Positions 7,938 to 16,725 of a DNA stretch of 25,606 nucleotides are shown here, in pieces. The notes under the pieces were generated by a model. It was not told where the DNA came from. It saw only the letters and a list, made by a program, of their open reading frames with translations, and searched no databases. This DNA comes from a virus: positions 1 to 25,606 of the IMG/VR virus record IMGVR_UViG_3300033146_002629. One strand, written 5' to 3'. The position numbers and the translations under genes are program-made. Numbering within the stretch: position 1 is the first letter of the stretch; each line of letters begins with the position of its first letter.

Positions 7938-8582
7938 CTAGACTACAACTTCAATTTTTTGAATATCATCAGAATAAATACTATTTAATGCTTTACCTAA
8001 TATTGCGCCTGGAGAAACTTCACCTATGACAGAATTAACTCCAATACCCATTCCATCATGATAAGAAACAATACATTCACCCTTTTTAATAGGACCTTTT
8101 ACAAAACATGGAACGCGTCCTTTAAGAGCAACATAAAGACCTGATATTTCAGAATTCATTTTATACGCCGGGTTTTCCGATAAAATACCTAATACACGCG
8201 TTGATGCTATTTCGTTCGATATTTCGCATTCAAAGTCTTCATTCTGTGAAATAAGAATAACTTGTCCAGGAATTAGTTCAGTTTCTTTAAATGTATATTT
8301 TTCAGCAAGGTCGGCGTATCTAGCTGCAGATGAGGTTCCGATAAAATTTACTGAGTATATATTATTCCATTTTCTAGTGTTTGATCCAAGATCAAATACT
8401 TCTGTTACAGTAGGTTCATCAGATGCATTTTTCTTTAAAAAATTATCAGCTAAATCATTTTCAACATTTAGTAATCTTCCTTCAAAAGAAAGAATGGTCG
8501 GAGTAACGCGATCAAGTTTGTTTGTAGATTTACTGATTGTTCTACCAATTCCATTGTGATTTTTAATATCTTGTTCAGACAT
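7938..8582 (-). CDS. Tail fibre/structural protein with YADLAE motif, 214 aa
   Basis: I start the gene at the ATG at 8582, with AAGG 6 nt upstream; a frame open to a TTG at 8609 overlaps the previous gene and lacks support. The middle holds FDLGSNTRKWNNIYSVNF then SAARYADLAEKY, a combination common in fibre and baseplate-associated proteins of T4-like and marine phages. The C-terminal ~120 residues form a small beta domain with PGQVILISQ, TRVLGILSENPAY and LKGRVPCFVKGPIKKG, typical of a trimeric tip or intramolecular-chaperone-like domain. It is probably a virion surface component; whether the tip is processed is unknown. Confidence 0.6.
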   Translation of the reverse strand: MSEQDIKNHNGIGRTISKSTNKLDRVTPTILSFEGRLLNVENDLADNFLKKNASDEPTVTEVFDLGSNTRKWNNIYSVNFIGTSSAARYADLAEKYTFKETELIPGQVILISQNEDFECEISNEIASTRVLGILSENPAYKMNSEISGLYVALKGRVPCFVKGPIKKGECIVSYHDGMGIGVNSVIGEVSPGAILGKALNSIYSDDIQKIEVVV

Positions 8583-8590
8583 ACTTAACC

Positions 8591-11419
8591 TTAATAATAA
8601 GCTGCCCAACCATAAGCAGCATCAGTATAAACTAAAGTGACATGAGCGTTATTAACATCAACATTAAGATTGTCATTAACACCTAAAATGTTGTTTCCAT
8701 TTCTATTTAAGATTAATGGATTTGTATTAAAAGTTCCAGCTTTATCTATAATCTGCATTTCTTCACCATCATTTGGAAGTGCTGGTAAAGTAACAGTTAT
8801 AGAACCGCTTGATGTATCAACAACTAATTCATCAAATACATTAGCTGGGTAGTTAGTGTTGATTAATTGCCATTCATTGTCGGTATCATTTGAACCGCCT
8901 GAACCATAATATACTCTCCAACCATCGATCGAATCAGTATAAACTAAAGCAATTTGTGAATTTGCATCAGTTAAGAGTAAATTATCTTCAATTCCTGCTA
9001 TTTTATTTCCATTTCTATTTATTGTAACATTATTTATATTAAAAGTACCTGCCTTATCTATAATTTGTATTTCATCACCAAATATTGGTGATGCTGGTAA
9101 AATTATAGTAATTGGATTGGCTGAAGTATCTACGATAAGTTCATCTGCAGGAGAGGCGTTATAATTATTTGTAATAGATTGCCAATGTGCATTTGAACCG
9201 TTTGAACCACCCGAACCATAGTACACTCTCCAACCATCTACCGCATCAGTATAGATTAATGTCGCGTGAACATATTGAATATTAAAATCTAAATTCGAAT
9301 CGGTACTCATAATTCTTGAGCCATTACGATCTAATGTCAAATTATTAGTATTAAATGTACCTTTTCTATCAATAATTTCAATTTCATCACCCATAGATGG
9401 ATTAAGAGGTAATGTTAATGTCATTGGACCGCTTGAAGTGTCATACATTATTTTATCATAAGTATGAGCGGTGTAGTTTGCTGAAATTGGAATCCAAAGA
9501 ATACTTGTAGAAGGATTAGAATTATTTCCAGAAATTCCAGCGATTCTCCATCCATCAATAGAATCAGTGTAAACAGCAGTAATCATTGAACAGCTAGATG
9601 AAATGATATAATCTTCATCTAAAGACATAATTTTTTCGCCATTTCGTCTAATGATTAGGTTGTTATTAATAAAATTGCAGTTTTTATCGATGAATTGAAT
9701 CTCATCTCCTAATGTTGGAGATGATGGCAATGTTACATTCACTGAGCTTAATGAAGTATCAACTATAAGTTTATTAAATGGATCAGCGGTATAATCTGAG
9801 TTCACCATCATCCAGGAACACGCGCATCCACCTGAACCACTCGAACCACCATCGCACCCAAATGTATTATATTCTCTGAATAAGATTATGTCGCCAGAAT
9901 TTAATGGAATTTGAAATGTAACCTTATTTGATTTATATCCTGCAGGTGTATTCGTTTCAATATAATCATCAAATAATGTTAATCTCAAACCATTTCTAAA
10001 AACTACTAATGATTTGCTATCTCTATGATACCATTTTCCATTAGGAATTTCAACTACTTCGCCTGCTGAAACATTTAAAGGAACATTGTATCTTTCTAAA
10101 AATCCTAAAGAATTAGTTCCTACACAATCTTCATAACCATAAAGAACACCATAAGAAGTTAAAACAGAACCATTTGCACCAAAATTAAATTTAAGTTTTA
10201 AATATCTGAAAGATACAGGAGTGTATGTAACTTCTTTTAAAATACATGATGCCCACGATGTCCAAGAAGATCCATCGTCGCAAATTGAATATTCTACTGT
10301 TAAATTATCAATTCCACTCTCCATTACGGCGTGAACATAAAATGCATAATGATCGGTAGAATTAACTGTTATTAAATTAATTGTTTCAAATCCGTCGCCA
10401 TTCCCACCAAAAATATTACCTATACCAGTATCAGTTTCTGCACTAGAATAAGTTGAACCATTAAGAATAACTGATTCTTGTCTAATTAATGTATTAAACG
10501 ATGAATGTGAAAAATCTGAATGTTCTAAAAGTGATTGATAAACAACATCTTCACGTGTCCAATCTCCTGAACCACCTGAACCAGATCCACCTGTCGAACT
10601 AATTGTTAACGCAGGTAAACCTCCGCCCGTGACAGATGGGGTAATCGTAATATTTGTTCCTGCAAAGATATTGTCCTGATGAACGAGGTTTGCCGTATGA
10701 AGCAGGACAATATCTCCGACACGACTCTCGAAATCACTATTATCACACCAAATTCTTTCCCATGTTACACCTTCATCAATCGAAATTTCCCAATAATCAC
10801 CTAAACTATTCCATCGCATCAGTTCATCGTAAGGAGCACGGGTGGCTGATAATAGTGCTAAATTTCCTTCAGTTAAAACACAATTCTTAATAACAATATC
10901 AGAAGGGGATGAATTATTAGCATTTTTTATTCTAAAATATATTGAAGATGAAAATTTATTAACCGCATCAGCTGAAAGCATTCTAGTTTTAAATCTTAGA
11001 ACTGCTAAACTATTCTCTACATCAACGTTAATATGATCAGTGACATTTCCATTCACATCAATTAAGTCACCAGTGCCAGCAACTATTTGCAGTTGTACAT
11101 TGGCTCCGCTCAATTCATCTAAACTGAGAACAGCAGTGTAGTTAGTATTTAATTTAAGATCTAGTTCTTGTTGGATATGTTCATCCGCTGGCATTTGATA
11201 ACCCACATCTTCAGTATGTATATCAAATGATGCTGGTGAAGTTAAATCTAATCCACCTTGAACTCTCCAAGCAAATACATCACCATTATTATAATCGGTG
11301 AATTTAGGATTTTTAATTAAATTGTGAAAAGCTTGTTCGCCAAAATCATCAATTAGCGCATTATATATACGTTTTAAATTAAAAATTGAAGCATTATCTG
11401 GTGCTGTAAAATGATCCAT
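8591..11419 (-). CDS. Large modular tail fibre/adhesin, 942 aa
   Basis: Residues 1-60 are related to the N-terminus of the 576-aa fibre, implying attachment to the same site. The middle includes Gly/Ser-rich linkers (GGSGSGGSGD-type) and a segment at about 300-470 that looks like a galactose-binding or discoidin-type sandwich. From about residue 536 to the end there are four tandem ~99-residue copies of a beta module, each opening with a Trp, containing a [VM]DTS...TLP..P..GDE[IM][QE].ID...FN.N...RNG core and closing VYTD..DGWR, and separated by YGSGGS linkers. The overall plan is an extended surface fibre or adhesin. Position right after the gp8-like gene is where T4 has gp9-gp12, so it may be a functional analogue of gp10-gp12. 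AGGA precedes the ATG. Confidence 0.68.
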   Translation of the reverse strand: MDHFTAPDNASIFNLKRIYNALIDDFGEQAFHNLIKNPKFTDYNNGDVFAWRVQGGLDLTSPASFDIHTEDVGYQMPADEHIQQELDLKLNTNYTAVLSLDELSGANVQLQIVAGTGDLIDVNGNVTDHINVDVENSLAVLRFKTRMLSADAVNKFSSSIYFRIKNANNSSPSDIVIKNCVLTEGNLALLSATRAPYDELMRWNSLGDYWEISIDEGVTWERIWCDNSDFESRVGDIVLLHTANLVHQDNIFAGTNITITPSVTGGGLPALTISSTGGSGSGGSGDWTREDVVYQSLLEHSDFSHSSFNTLIRQESVILNGSTYSSAETDTGIGNIFGGNGDGFETINLITVNSTDHYAFYVHAVMESGIDNLTVEYSICDDGSSWTSWASCILKEVTYTPVSFRYLKLKFNFGANGSVLTSYGVLYGYEDCVGTNSLGFLERYNVPLNVSAGEVVEIPNGKWYHRDSKSLVVFRNGLRLTLFDDYIETNTPAGYKSNKVTFQIPLNSGDIILFREYNTFGCDGGSSGSGGCACSWMMVNSDYTADPFNKLIVDTSLSSVNVTLPSSPTLGDEIQFIDKNCNFINNNLIIRRNGEKIMSLDEDYIISSSCSMITAVYTDSIDGWRIAGISGNNSNPSTSILWIPISANYTAHTYDKIMYDTSSGPMTLTLPLNPSMGDEIEIIDRKGTFNTNNLTLDRNGSRIMSTDSNLDFNIQYVHATLIYTDAVDGWRVYYGSGGSNGSNAHWQSITNNYNASPADELIVDTSANPITIILPASPIFGDEIQIIDKAGTFNINNVTINRNGNKIAGIEDNLLLTDANSQIALVYTDSIDGWRVYYGSGGSNDTDNEWQLINTNYPANVFDELVVDTSSGSITVTLPALPNDGEEMQIIDKAGTFNTNPLILNRNGNNILGVNDNLNVDVNNAHVTLVYTDAAYGWAAYY
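8594..9814 (-). repeat. Four tandem ~99-residue beta modules
   Basis: This stretch encodes the four C-terminal modules of the 942-aa protein. The third and fourth copies share AGTFN.N and RNGN, and copies two and three share an identical DGWRVYYGSGGS ending. Single copies also end the 576-aa protein and make up most of the 144-aa protein, giving six copies in the window. Confidence 0.8.
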
Positions 11420-11427
11420 ATTAAATC

Positions 11428-12984
11428 CTAAAGAATAATTTTGAAAACTTCGTTACCGTTTAAGTATTTTCTATACACCGGCATTTTGTTAGCTAAATAA
11501 ATTAACATCCCCATATCATTAGTGTGATTAACAGGATCAAAAAATTTAGTTCTTAATCCATATTCAGGACCAATATCTATACCAGTTCCACATTGGGTTA
11601 AATTAGTACCATCATAATATTTAGGTTTCCAAGAAATAAATAATTGTCTGTAAATATCTTCACATGGGGTTGAACTATCTAATGTTAAATCGATCATAAT
11701 GAGTTGAAAACCTTCATTTTGAGCAATCGTTATATCTTTTGTCAAAGCATAGTATTTTTTAACTGAAATACCTGTCAAAACATCTTCATCAATTTCTATA
11801 AAATCGACAGTCATTTTATCTGGATCAGCAAGTAATGTTTCCATTGAGGTAAAATAGTTCATTAAATCAGTATTATCTTGTGGAATTTCAAGAGCTAACC
11901 AGACATCAGGTTGATTGAGTTGATGTAAACCAACAACATCAAATAAAGTTCTATTTACAGATAAACTTCTTATATATGCGATAGGAAGACCAGGTGGATT
12001 ATTATCAGCTACGGGGGATACGTGTGATCTTACAGGAAGTGATTCTTGAAATACACTATACCTGTTATTAATATTATCTAGAGTTGTTATCTTGAAATGA
12101 ACTTTTCTCGTTTCTATTTCTCCACCACCTATATTTTCTTGTATAGTATAACTAAACATATAAGCAGTTTCTTGAGGAGTCACTACAGTTTCTTCGTACT
12201 GGATACCGTCATTCAATAATGTTCCATCTATATCAAATAAGAAAAATGCTGAGTTTTTAGCATTTGTATCAGTTTCAATCCAGTTGATAAACTCTGCACC
12301 AATTCCAGTAATGAAATATTCACCATTAATATTAATTCTTCGCTCTAAATCAGTACAACCAGGAGCAATTGCGGCAGTAGCTTCATTCATAGAACCTGGA
12401 GGAGCAAACTTTAATTGAACTCTGTGACTTAAACCAGGGTATTCAAATTCTTTAATAATATCAATTTCTAATAAATTTCCAAAATCAAAGTTATAGTTTT
12501 GAATAAAATATTTTCGTTTTCTTAAACCAGTAGCATCATAAAGTGAAAATTCGTATGTAGGATCAATTCCCCTAGCTAATATCCATGATTCATTAATAAA
12601 AATACATTCAATAGATTCAACACCTACATCTGGGCTAATATATGTTAAATCTAAATTACTTGAAGGCATATCAGGATCTACACCTTCAACATATTCATAA
12701 TATCCAATATTTAATTTCTTTTTTCCAAAATCTTCACCTTCAGTGCTGATATTTTGTAATCGGTGTTGATCATCAAAGATTTCTGCTCCAATCTGAGAAC
12801 CGATAATATCATTAGGCCATATTTGACCTGATACAGGTTTATATTTTATTAGTGTTCCTTGACCCCAGGTTTCGTAACTTCTTCCAAAACCTAAATAAGA
12901 TTCACCACCTCTGAGAATTTCATACAGCATCCAAAGATTGTTATCAATTGTTGCGCCAGATAGTAAATTAAAATCAATTGCCAT
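11428..12984 (-). CDS. 8: T4 gp8-like baseplate wedge subunit
   Basis: Two regions recall T4 gp8: an early FGRSYETW segment, comparable to FGRSEPW of gp8, and the C-terminus with MGMLIYLANKMPVYRKY followed by an Asn-x-x-Glu-x-x-x-Ile ending, comparable to the gp8 ending with GEMIYMENRPPI. At 518 residues it is longer than T4 gp8 (about 334), with the extra length in the middle. In T4, gp8 is a dimeric wedge protein that bridges gp7 and gp10. Synteny supports this: a gp6-like gene lies upstream, a large gp7 candidate lies immediately before, and fibre genes follow. GAGG is 7 nt before the ATG. The match is from remembered motifs, not alignment. Confidence 0.7.
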   Translation of the reverse strand: MAIDFNLLSGATIDNNLWMLYEILRGGESYLGFGRSYETWGQGTLIKYKPVSGQIWPNDIIGSQIGAEIFDDQHRLQNISTEGEDFGKKKLNIGYYEYVEGVDPDMPSSNLDLTYISPDVGVESIECIFINESWILARGIDPTYEFSLYDATGLRKRKYFIQNYNFDFGNLLEIDIIKEFEYPGLSHRVQLKFAPPGSMNEATAAIAPGCTDLERRININGEYFITGIGAEFINWIETDTNAKNSAFFLFDIDGTLLNDGIQYEETVVTPQETAYMFSYTIQENIGGGEIETRKVHFKITTLDNINNRYSVFQESLPVRSHVSPVADNNPPGLPIAYIRSLSVNRTLFDVVGLHQLNQPDVWLALEIPQDNTDLMNYFTSMETLLADPDKMTVDFIEIDEDVLTGISVKKYYALTKDITIAQNEGFQLIMIDLTLDSSTPCEDIYRQLFISWKPKYYDGTNLTQCGTGIDIGPEYGLRTKFFDPVNHTNDMGMLIYLANKMPVYRKYLNGNEVFKIIL

Positions 12985-12991
12985 TTTTACC

Positions 12992-15754
12992 TCAAATATC
13001 TATGCTTGGTCCTGGAAATATTTCATCTCCACGAATTAAATTCACCTGAAGTGTAACACCAGTCATATCACAGAAAAATGATGAATTTGTTGTTTTGTAT
13101 TTATTTATAACGCGCGTAGTAGCTGTATTTGATACTATCCATTCGTATTCGGTAAAAATTCCTTGTATTAAATTTTCAGTTCCAGAAATATCATTAAGAA
13201 ATGCAGTATGCAAATCATTATCTGAATTGATATTTACGCTAGAAGCTAATGAATTTAATAAAACAGAATCAAGAATTCCGTCATAATGTCCATCTTCAAT
13301 AGGATATTTATACGCAGTTCCAGAATCACCAAGTAACATCGCATCATGACGATCGACGGTGCTAGATACTCGTTGATCAATATATGCATAGCATTTATTA
13401 ATCCCGTATCGCATTGAATTTATTAGTTTTATATTTTCATTTGAAATTCTAAAATTGTATACAGGCATTTTAAAATTTTTATATTCTAATCTTAAAATTA
13501 TATCATAATATTCATCTTTTTTACCAAAGTATTTCAATTTTGGAATATGTGTAGTGATAGAACCTATTTTAGCACCACGTTGATAAATGTCCCAGATATA
13601 GACAGCAGAAATACCATCTTTAAGAAATTCTAATGTCCATGAATAATAACCGGTATTAGTGTATTTGAACAGTGGAGATTCACCATTTAATTGAAATTCT
13701 TGTACAACATCAGTGTCATAATCTTTTAGAATATAAAAATCTTTTGATGTTGATCTTACATCATAGAAAACACCCACTGTATCTGTCACAGGACTATTAA
13801 TATTGTAGTCAATACTTGCGTTGTAATCATCGAATTTAAATGGAAATTCTTTAGTTTCAAACATTTCTTCGTGCATTGCATTTCCAATATATCTACCCCA
13901 TCGATAAACAGTATTTTCTTCATCAGTGAAATAGTTAATATCAGCGTACATTTTATCAGGAAAATTTCCATATTTTTCCCAATATTCTTCAAATTCACTC
14001 ATTGTTGCAAATGACTTCATCTGATGCCAATTATTTTCATCTGTTGGTACTAAAACATAAAAATCTTCCCAACCTAAAGGATGAGTGATATGTTTAATGT
14101 CACTTGACCAATAATTTTTAGGAAGTGATGTAGAAATACGATAAATGAAATTATAATAAGGATCTGGATCAACCGAAACATAGTAATATCCAATTGATTC
14201 ACTAAAAATAGATATTAGATGCTGCATTTGACCTTTATTACCTTTAAAATAATTCATTAATGTTATATTTTTAAATAACAAATCTTTCATTTTTTCTTTG
14301 TTTTTGTTATTTAAAATCGATATGTTTGGATTGTTTATGTCATTAACATATCTTTTGTATTCTGGAAGATATTGTTTAACAAATAATTCTTCAATTATTT
14401 TCGCATTATCGAATGTTAATGTGGTATCAACGTCATCTAAATTTGCATCAATTTTTTCTTGATCTGGTACGTAGTAGTATTTGTTTAAATCTGCGTCATA
14501 TTCAGAAACTTTGTATGTGTAATTGAACATTTTAGCAATATCGAATATTATTTTATCTACATCAACAAGTGCATCTAAGTTACGCGCTTTGTAATAAACA
14601 TCATTAAAAAATTGACTAAGATCTACTTCTTCAGGAATCGGTGCTTCACCAAATGATTTAAAAACACAAAATTTAGATTCAAAAGGAATTTCAGAAGCGA
14701 AAAATGGTGATGATTGATATTCAATACTATTAACTAGTATTCGAATAAAAGTTTCTCTTGTTGTTCCAGCTGCTAATGTATTTTCACCATCACTTTGTTC
14801 TGTTGGTGTAGGAGAACGTTGAAGGACATTATTATAAGCAAAATCAACAAATTCAGCATCAGACATTCCACTGTAAGTATCAATTTCATTTATAATTTGA
14901 CCCCATGAAGTATGGCTTATCAATTTATTATCTGTCGTTCCAATAAGAAGTTCATAAACATAGCCTTCTTCAAAATTTGGAACAAAAATATCAAAATAAT
15001 TGACAGTACTCCAATCATAAGGAACAATAATTTCTTGAAGTTCTTTAAACTCTTCAACGTTTTCATTAGCTGGAATAAATCTATAGAGTTTAACACTGTC
15101 ATTATTAAGTGAACTTCTTAATACTGGTGAATTAGTGTATACCCGTAAGTACTGTGTATTGATAGGAAGATTGTAAGGATTTGTGTATAAACTAATTTCT
15201 GATCCATATCCGTCATCATACATCACATCAAGAATATGTTTCTTTTTTATCCCTGTGAGATCAATTTGTGTTTCTAAATCGGTATTTTCAGCAATTGACG
15301 CGAATAAAAGAAAAGAATATGAGGAACTAAAATCAACTACAGAAATGCAATCAAATATTGTTACTTCATCTTCATATACTATACATGTACCGTCAGCTTG
15401 AAATTCAAATCTATACTCATTATTATTTGAAGATTGTTGATGAACAATAGTTCCATTATCAATAACATCAACGACACCGCCGTGAAAATGTAATCCATAC
15501 TGTAATTGACTAGGTGTATTTAAATTGTTTGGTTCTGGATCATTAGAAATTCCAACTGCATAATCAGTTATTTCACCTGGGTTATCATTATGAAAAACTC
15601 TAAAACCAGCTCCTTCTATTAAGGAATCAAAAACATTTTTTCGATAAGCTCTGGCATCCCAAATCCCAGACGTAGTAGAGGTTTTTGTCATTAATCCAGT
15701 GAAGAAATCAATTTCAAAATTCTTTTTAAAATCCCAATCAGTAAAAATATACAT
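12992..15754 (-). CDS. Probable gp7-like baseplate wedge protein with embedded DUF4214-like domain
   Basis: This 920-residue protein lies between the gp6-like and gp8-like genes, the position of gp7 in T4, and its length is close to T4 gp7 (about 1030). A central segment (NYFKGNKGQMQHLISIF, then THPLGWEDFYV) has the look of a phage wedge/tail-connector helical core. Residues about 293-347 match the DUF4214 pattern: FAYNNVLQRSPTPTEQ, a Gly-Thr-Thr-Arg turn and ILVNSIEYQ. DUF4214 is usually found in secreted or surface proteins, so its place inside a wedge protein is unusual. The N-terminal ~200 residues look like a lectin or sandwich domain. AAGG lies 6-7 nt before the ATG. The gp7 label rests mainly on synteny. 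Confidence 0.58.
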   Translation of the reverse strand: MYIFTDWDFKKNFEIDFFTGLMTKTSTTSGIWDARAYRKNVFDSLIEGAGFRVFHNDNPGEITDYAVGISNDPEPNNLNTPSQLQYGLHFHGGVVDVIDNGTIVHQQSSNNNEYRFEFQADGTCIVYEDEVTIFDCISVVDFSSSYSFLLFASIAENTDLETQIDLTGIKKKHILDVMYDDGYGSEISLYTNPYNLPINTQYLRVYTNSPVLRSSLNNDSVKLYRFIPANENVEEFKELQEIIVPYDWSTVNYFDIFVPNFEEGYVYELLIGTTDNKLISHTSWGQIINEIDTYSGMSDAEFVDFAYNNVLQRSPTPTEQSDGENTLAAGTTRETFIRILVNSIEYQSSPFFASEIPFESKFCVFKSFGEAPIPEEVDLSQFFNDVYYKARNLDALVDVDKIIFDIAKMFNYTYKVSEYDADLNKYYYVPDQEKIDANLDDVDTTLTFDNAKIIEELFVKQYLPEYKRYVNDINNPNISILNNKNKEKMKDLLFKNITLMNYFKGNKGQMQHLISIFSESIGYYYVSVDPDPYYNFIYRISTSLPKNYWSSDIKHITHPLGWEDFYVLVPTDENNWHQMKSFATMSEFEEYWEKYGNFPDKMYADINYFTDEENTVYRWGRYIGNAMHEEMFETKEFPFKFDDYNASIDYNINSPVTDTVGVFYDVRSTSKDFYILKDYDTDVVQEFQLNGESPLFKYTNTGYYSWTLEFLKDGISAVYIWDIYQRGAKIGSITTHIPKLKYFGKKDEYYDIILRLEYKNFKMPVYNFRISNENIKLINSMRYGINKCYAYIDQRVSSTVDRHDAMLLGDSGTAYKYPIEDGHYDGILDSVLLNSLASSVNINSDNDLHTAFLNDISGTENLIQGIFTEYEWIVSNTATTRVINKYKTTNSSFFCDMTGVTLQVNLIRGDEIFPGPSIDI

Positions 15755-15771
15755 AAAATACCTTAATAGTA

Positions 15772-16716
15772 TTAACCACCAGTAGCAACGTTAACCAAAA
15801 TACCATTAGAAAAAGTGTAATCATTAGAACCAATACTTATAGTTGTTGATAATCCTCCTCCATTTGTCCATTTATTTAATGCAGAATCAAAAATTAATAA
15901 TTCTTCATCAGCAGGAGTATCAATATATGTATCAGTTAAATCGACTAATGTACCGTTCAAATTTACTGCAGTATTTACCCAATTATTTTCTGAGTTATAA
16001 ACTAAAAAATCACCAATAGAAGGAGATGAAATACTAACTTCAGTTAAATCATTAATACTTAATTGGGTGGGTTTCCAAGTAGAGGTCGATAAATCATACG
16101 ATATGAAATCATTATCTTGTACTGTTGAAACATCAACATCCAGAATAGAATTAAAAATTAATGATTCAGAAACCCATTGAGCGTTAGTATCATCATATCT
16201 AAGAATATCGCCATCAAGCAATTCACCAGTAGAAACATCTGATAATTTATTCAACTCCGGTCTTTTAGCAACCCATTTACTTGTTAAAGAATCGTATATT
16301 AATGAGTCGTCATTTCCTAGTACACTAACATTAACATCAAAAAGTTCAGCTATTGTGGCTTTTGAAGGTTTCCATGTAGTAGTACTCAAATCATATTTTA
16401 AAAAATCACCACCGAGCACACCTGATGTATCAACATCAAGAAGTTCATTAAGATTTTCATAGATATTTACAGTTTTTGGTTTCCATGTAGTAGTACTCAA
16501 ATCATAAACCAAAAAATCATCATCAAGCACACCTGATGTATCAACATCGTTTTGATCTGATAAATTTTCTTTATGTAAAGTTGTATTTGTATGATATGTT
16601 AATAATTCTAATATGCTAAGATTATATTCACTAACTCCATCAGTGATAATAAAATTATCATTACTAGAATCAATTGTTGTGTTATTTTTATCTGGGTATT
16701 CATTTATCTTTCCCAT
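15772..16716 (-). CDS. Seven-repeat fibre/surface protein, 314 aa
   Basis: After a ~55-residue N-terminal segment, the protein is built from about seven repeats of 33-40 residues, each with the plan Leu-x-[DE]-V-[DS]-[TV]-S ... Asp-[DSE]-x-L-x-[YF]-D ... Trp-[KVT]. Such repeats occur in phage tail fibres and bacteriophage surface stalks. The last ~40 residues form a separate cap. The first two repeats are almost identical, also at DNA level. GAGGAA lies before the ATG. The gene sits between wedge genes, where T4 has none, so it is an insertion in the conserved gp6-gp7 order. It is probably a fibre or a decoration of the wedge. Confidence 0.6.
   Translation of the reverse strand: MGKINEYPDKNNTTIDSSNDNFIITDGVSEYNLSILELLTYHTNTTLHKENLSDQNDVDTSGVLDDDFLVYDLSTTTWKPKTVNIYENLNELLDVDTSGVLGGDFLKYDLSTTTWKPSKATIAELFDVNVSVLGNDDSLIYDSLTSKWVAKRPELNKLSDVSTGELLDGDILRYDDTNAQWVSESLIFNSILDVDVSTVQDNDFISYDLSTSTWKPTQLSINDLTEVSISSPSIGDFLVYNSENNWVNTAVNLNGTLVDLTDTYIDTPADEELLIFDSALNKWTNGGGLSTTISIGSNDYTFSNGILVNVATGG
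16367..16550. repeat. Direct repeat, 111-nt period, inside the seven-repeat gene
   Basis: The block starting GGTTTCCATGTAGTAGTACT occurs at 16367 and again at 16478, 111 nt (37 codons) apart. It is followed in both copies by near-identical sequence ending CACCTGATGTATCAACATC. This is a recent in-frame duplication of one protein repeat. Confidence 0.8.
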
Positions 16717-16725
16717 TGATATTCC

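Noticed and set aside
8583-8609. Longer start (TTG at 8609) for the 214-aa protein
   Set aside because: It overlaps the end of the 942-aa gene; the ATG at 8582 has AAGG at proper spacing.
5935-13312. Further TATAAATA matches on the minus strand at 5935-5942, 9031-9038, 13102-13109 and 13305-13312
   Set aside because: They lie inside well-supported genes, and several matches are expected by chance in DNA this A+T-rich; only matches in gaps before genes were kept.
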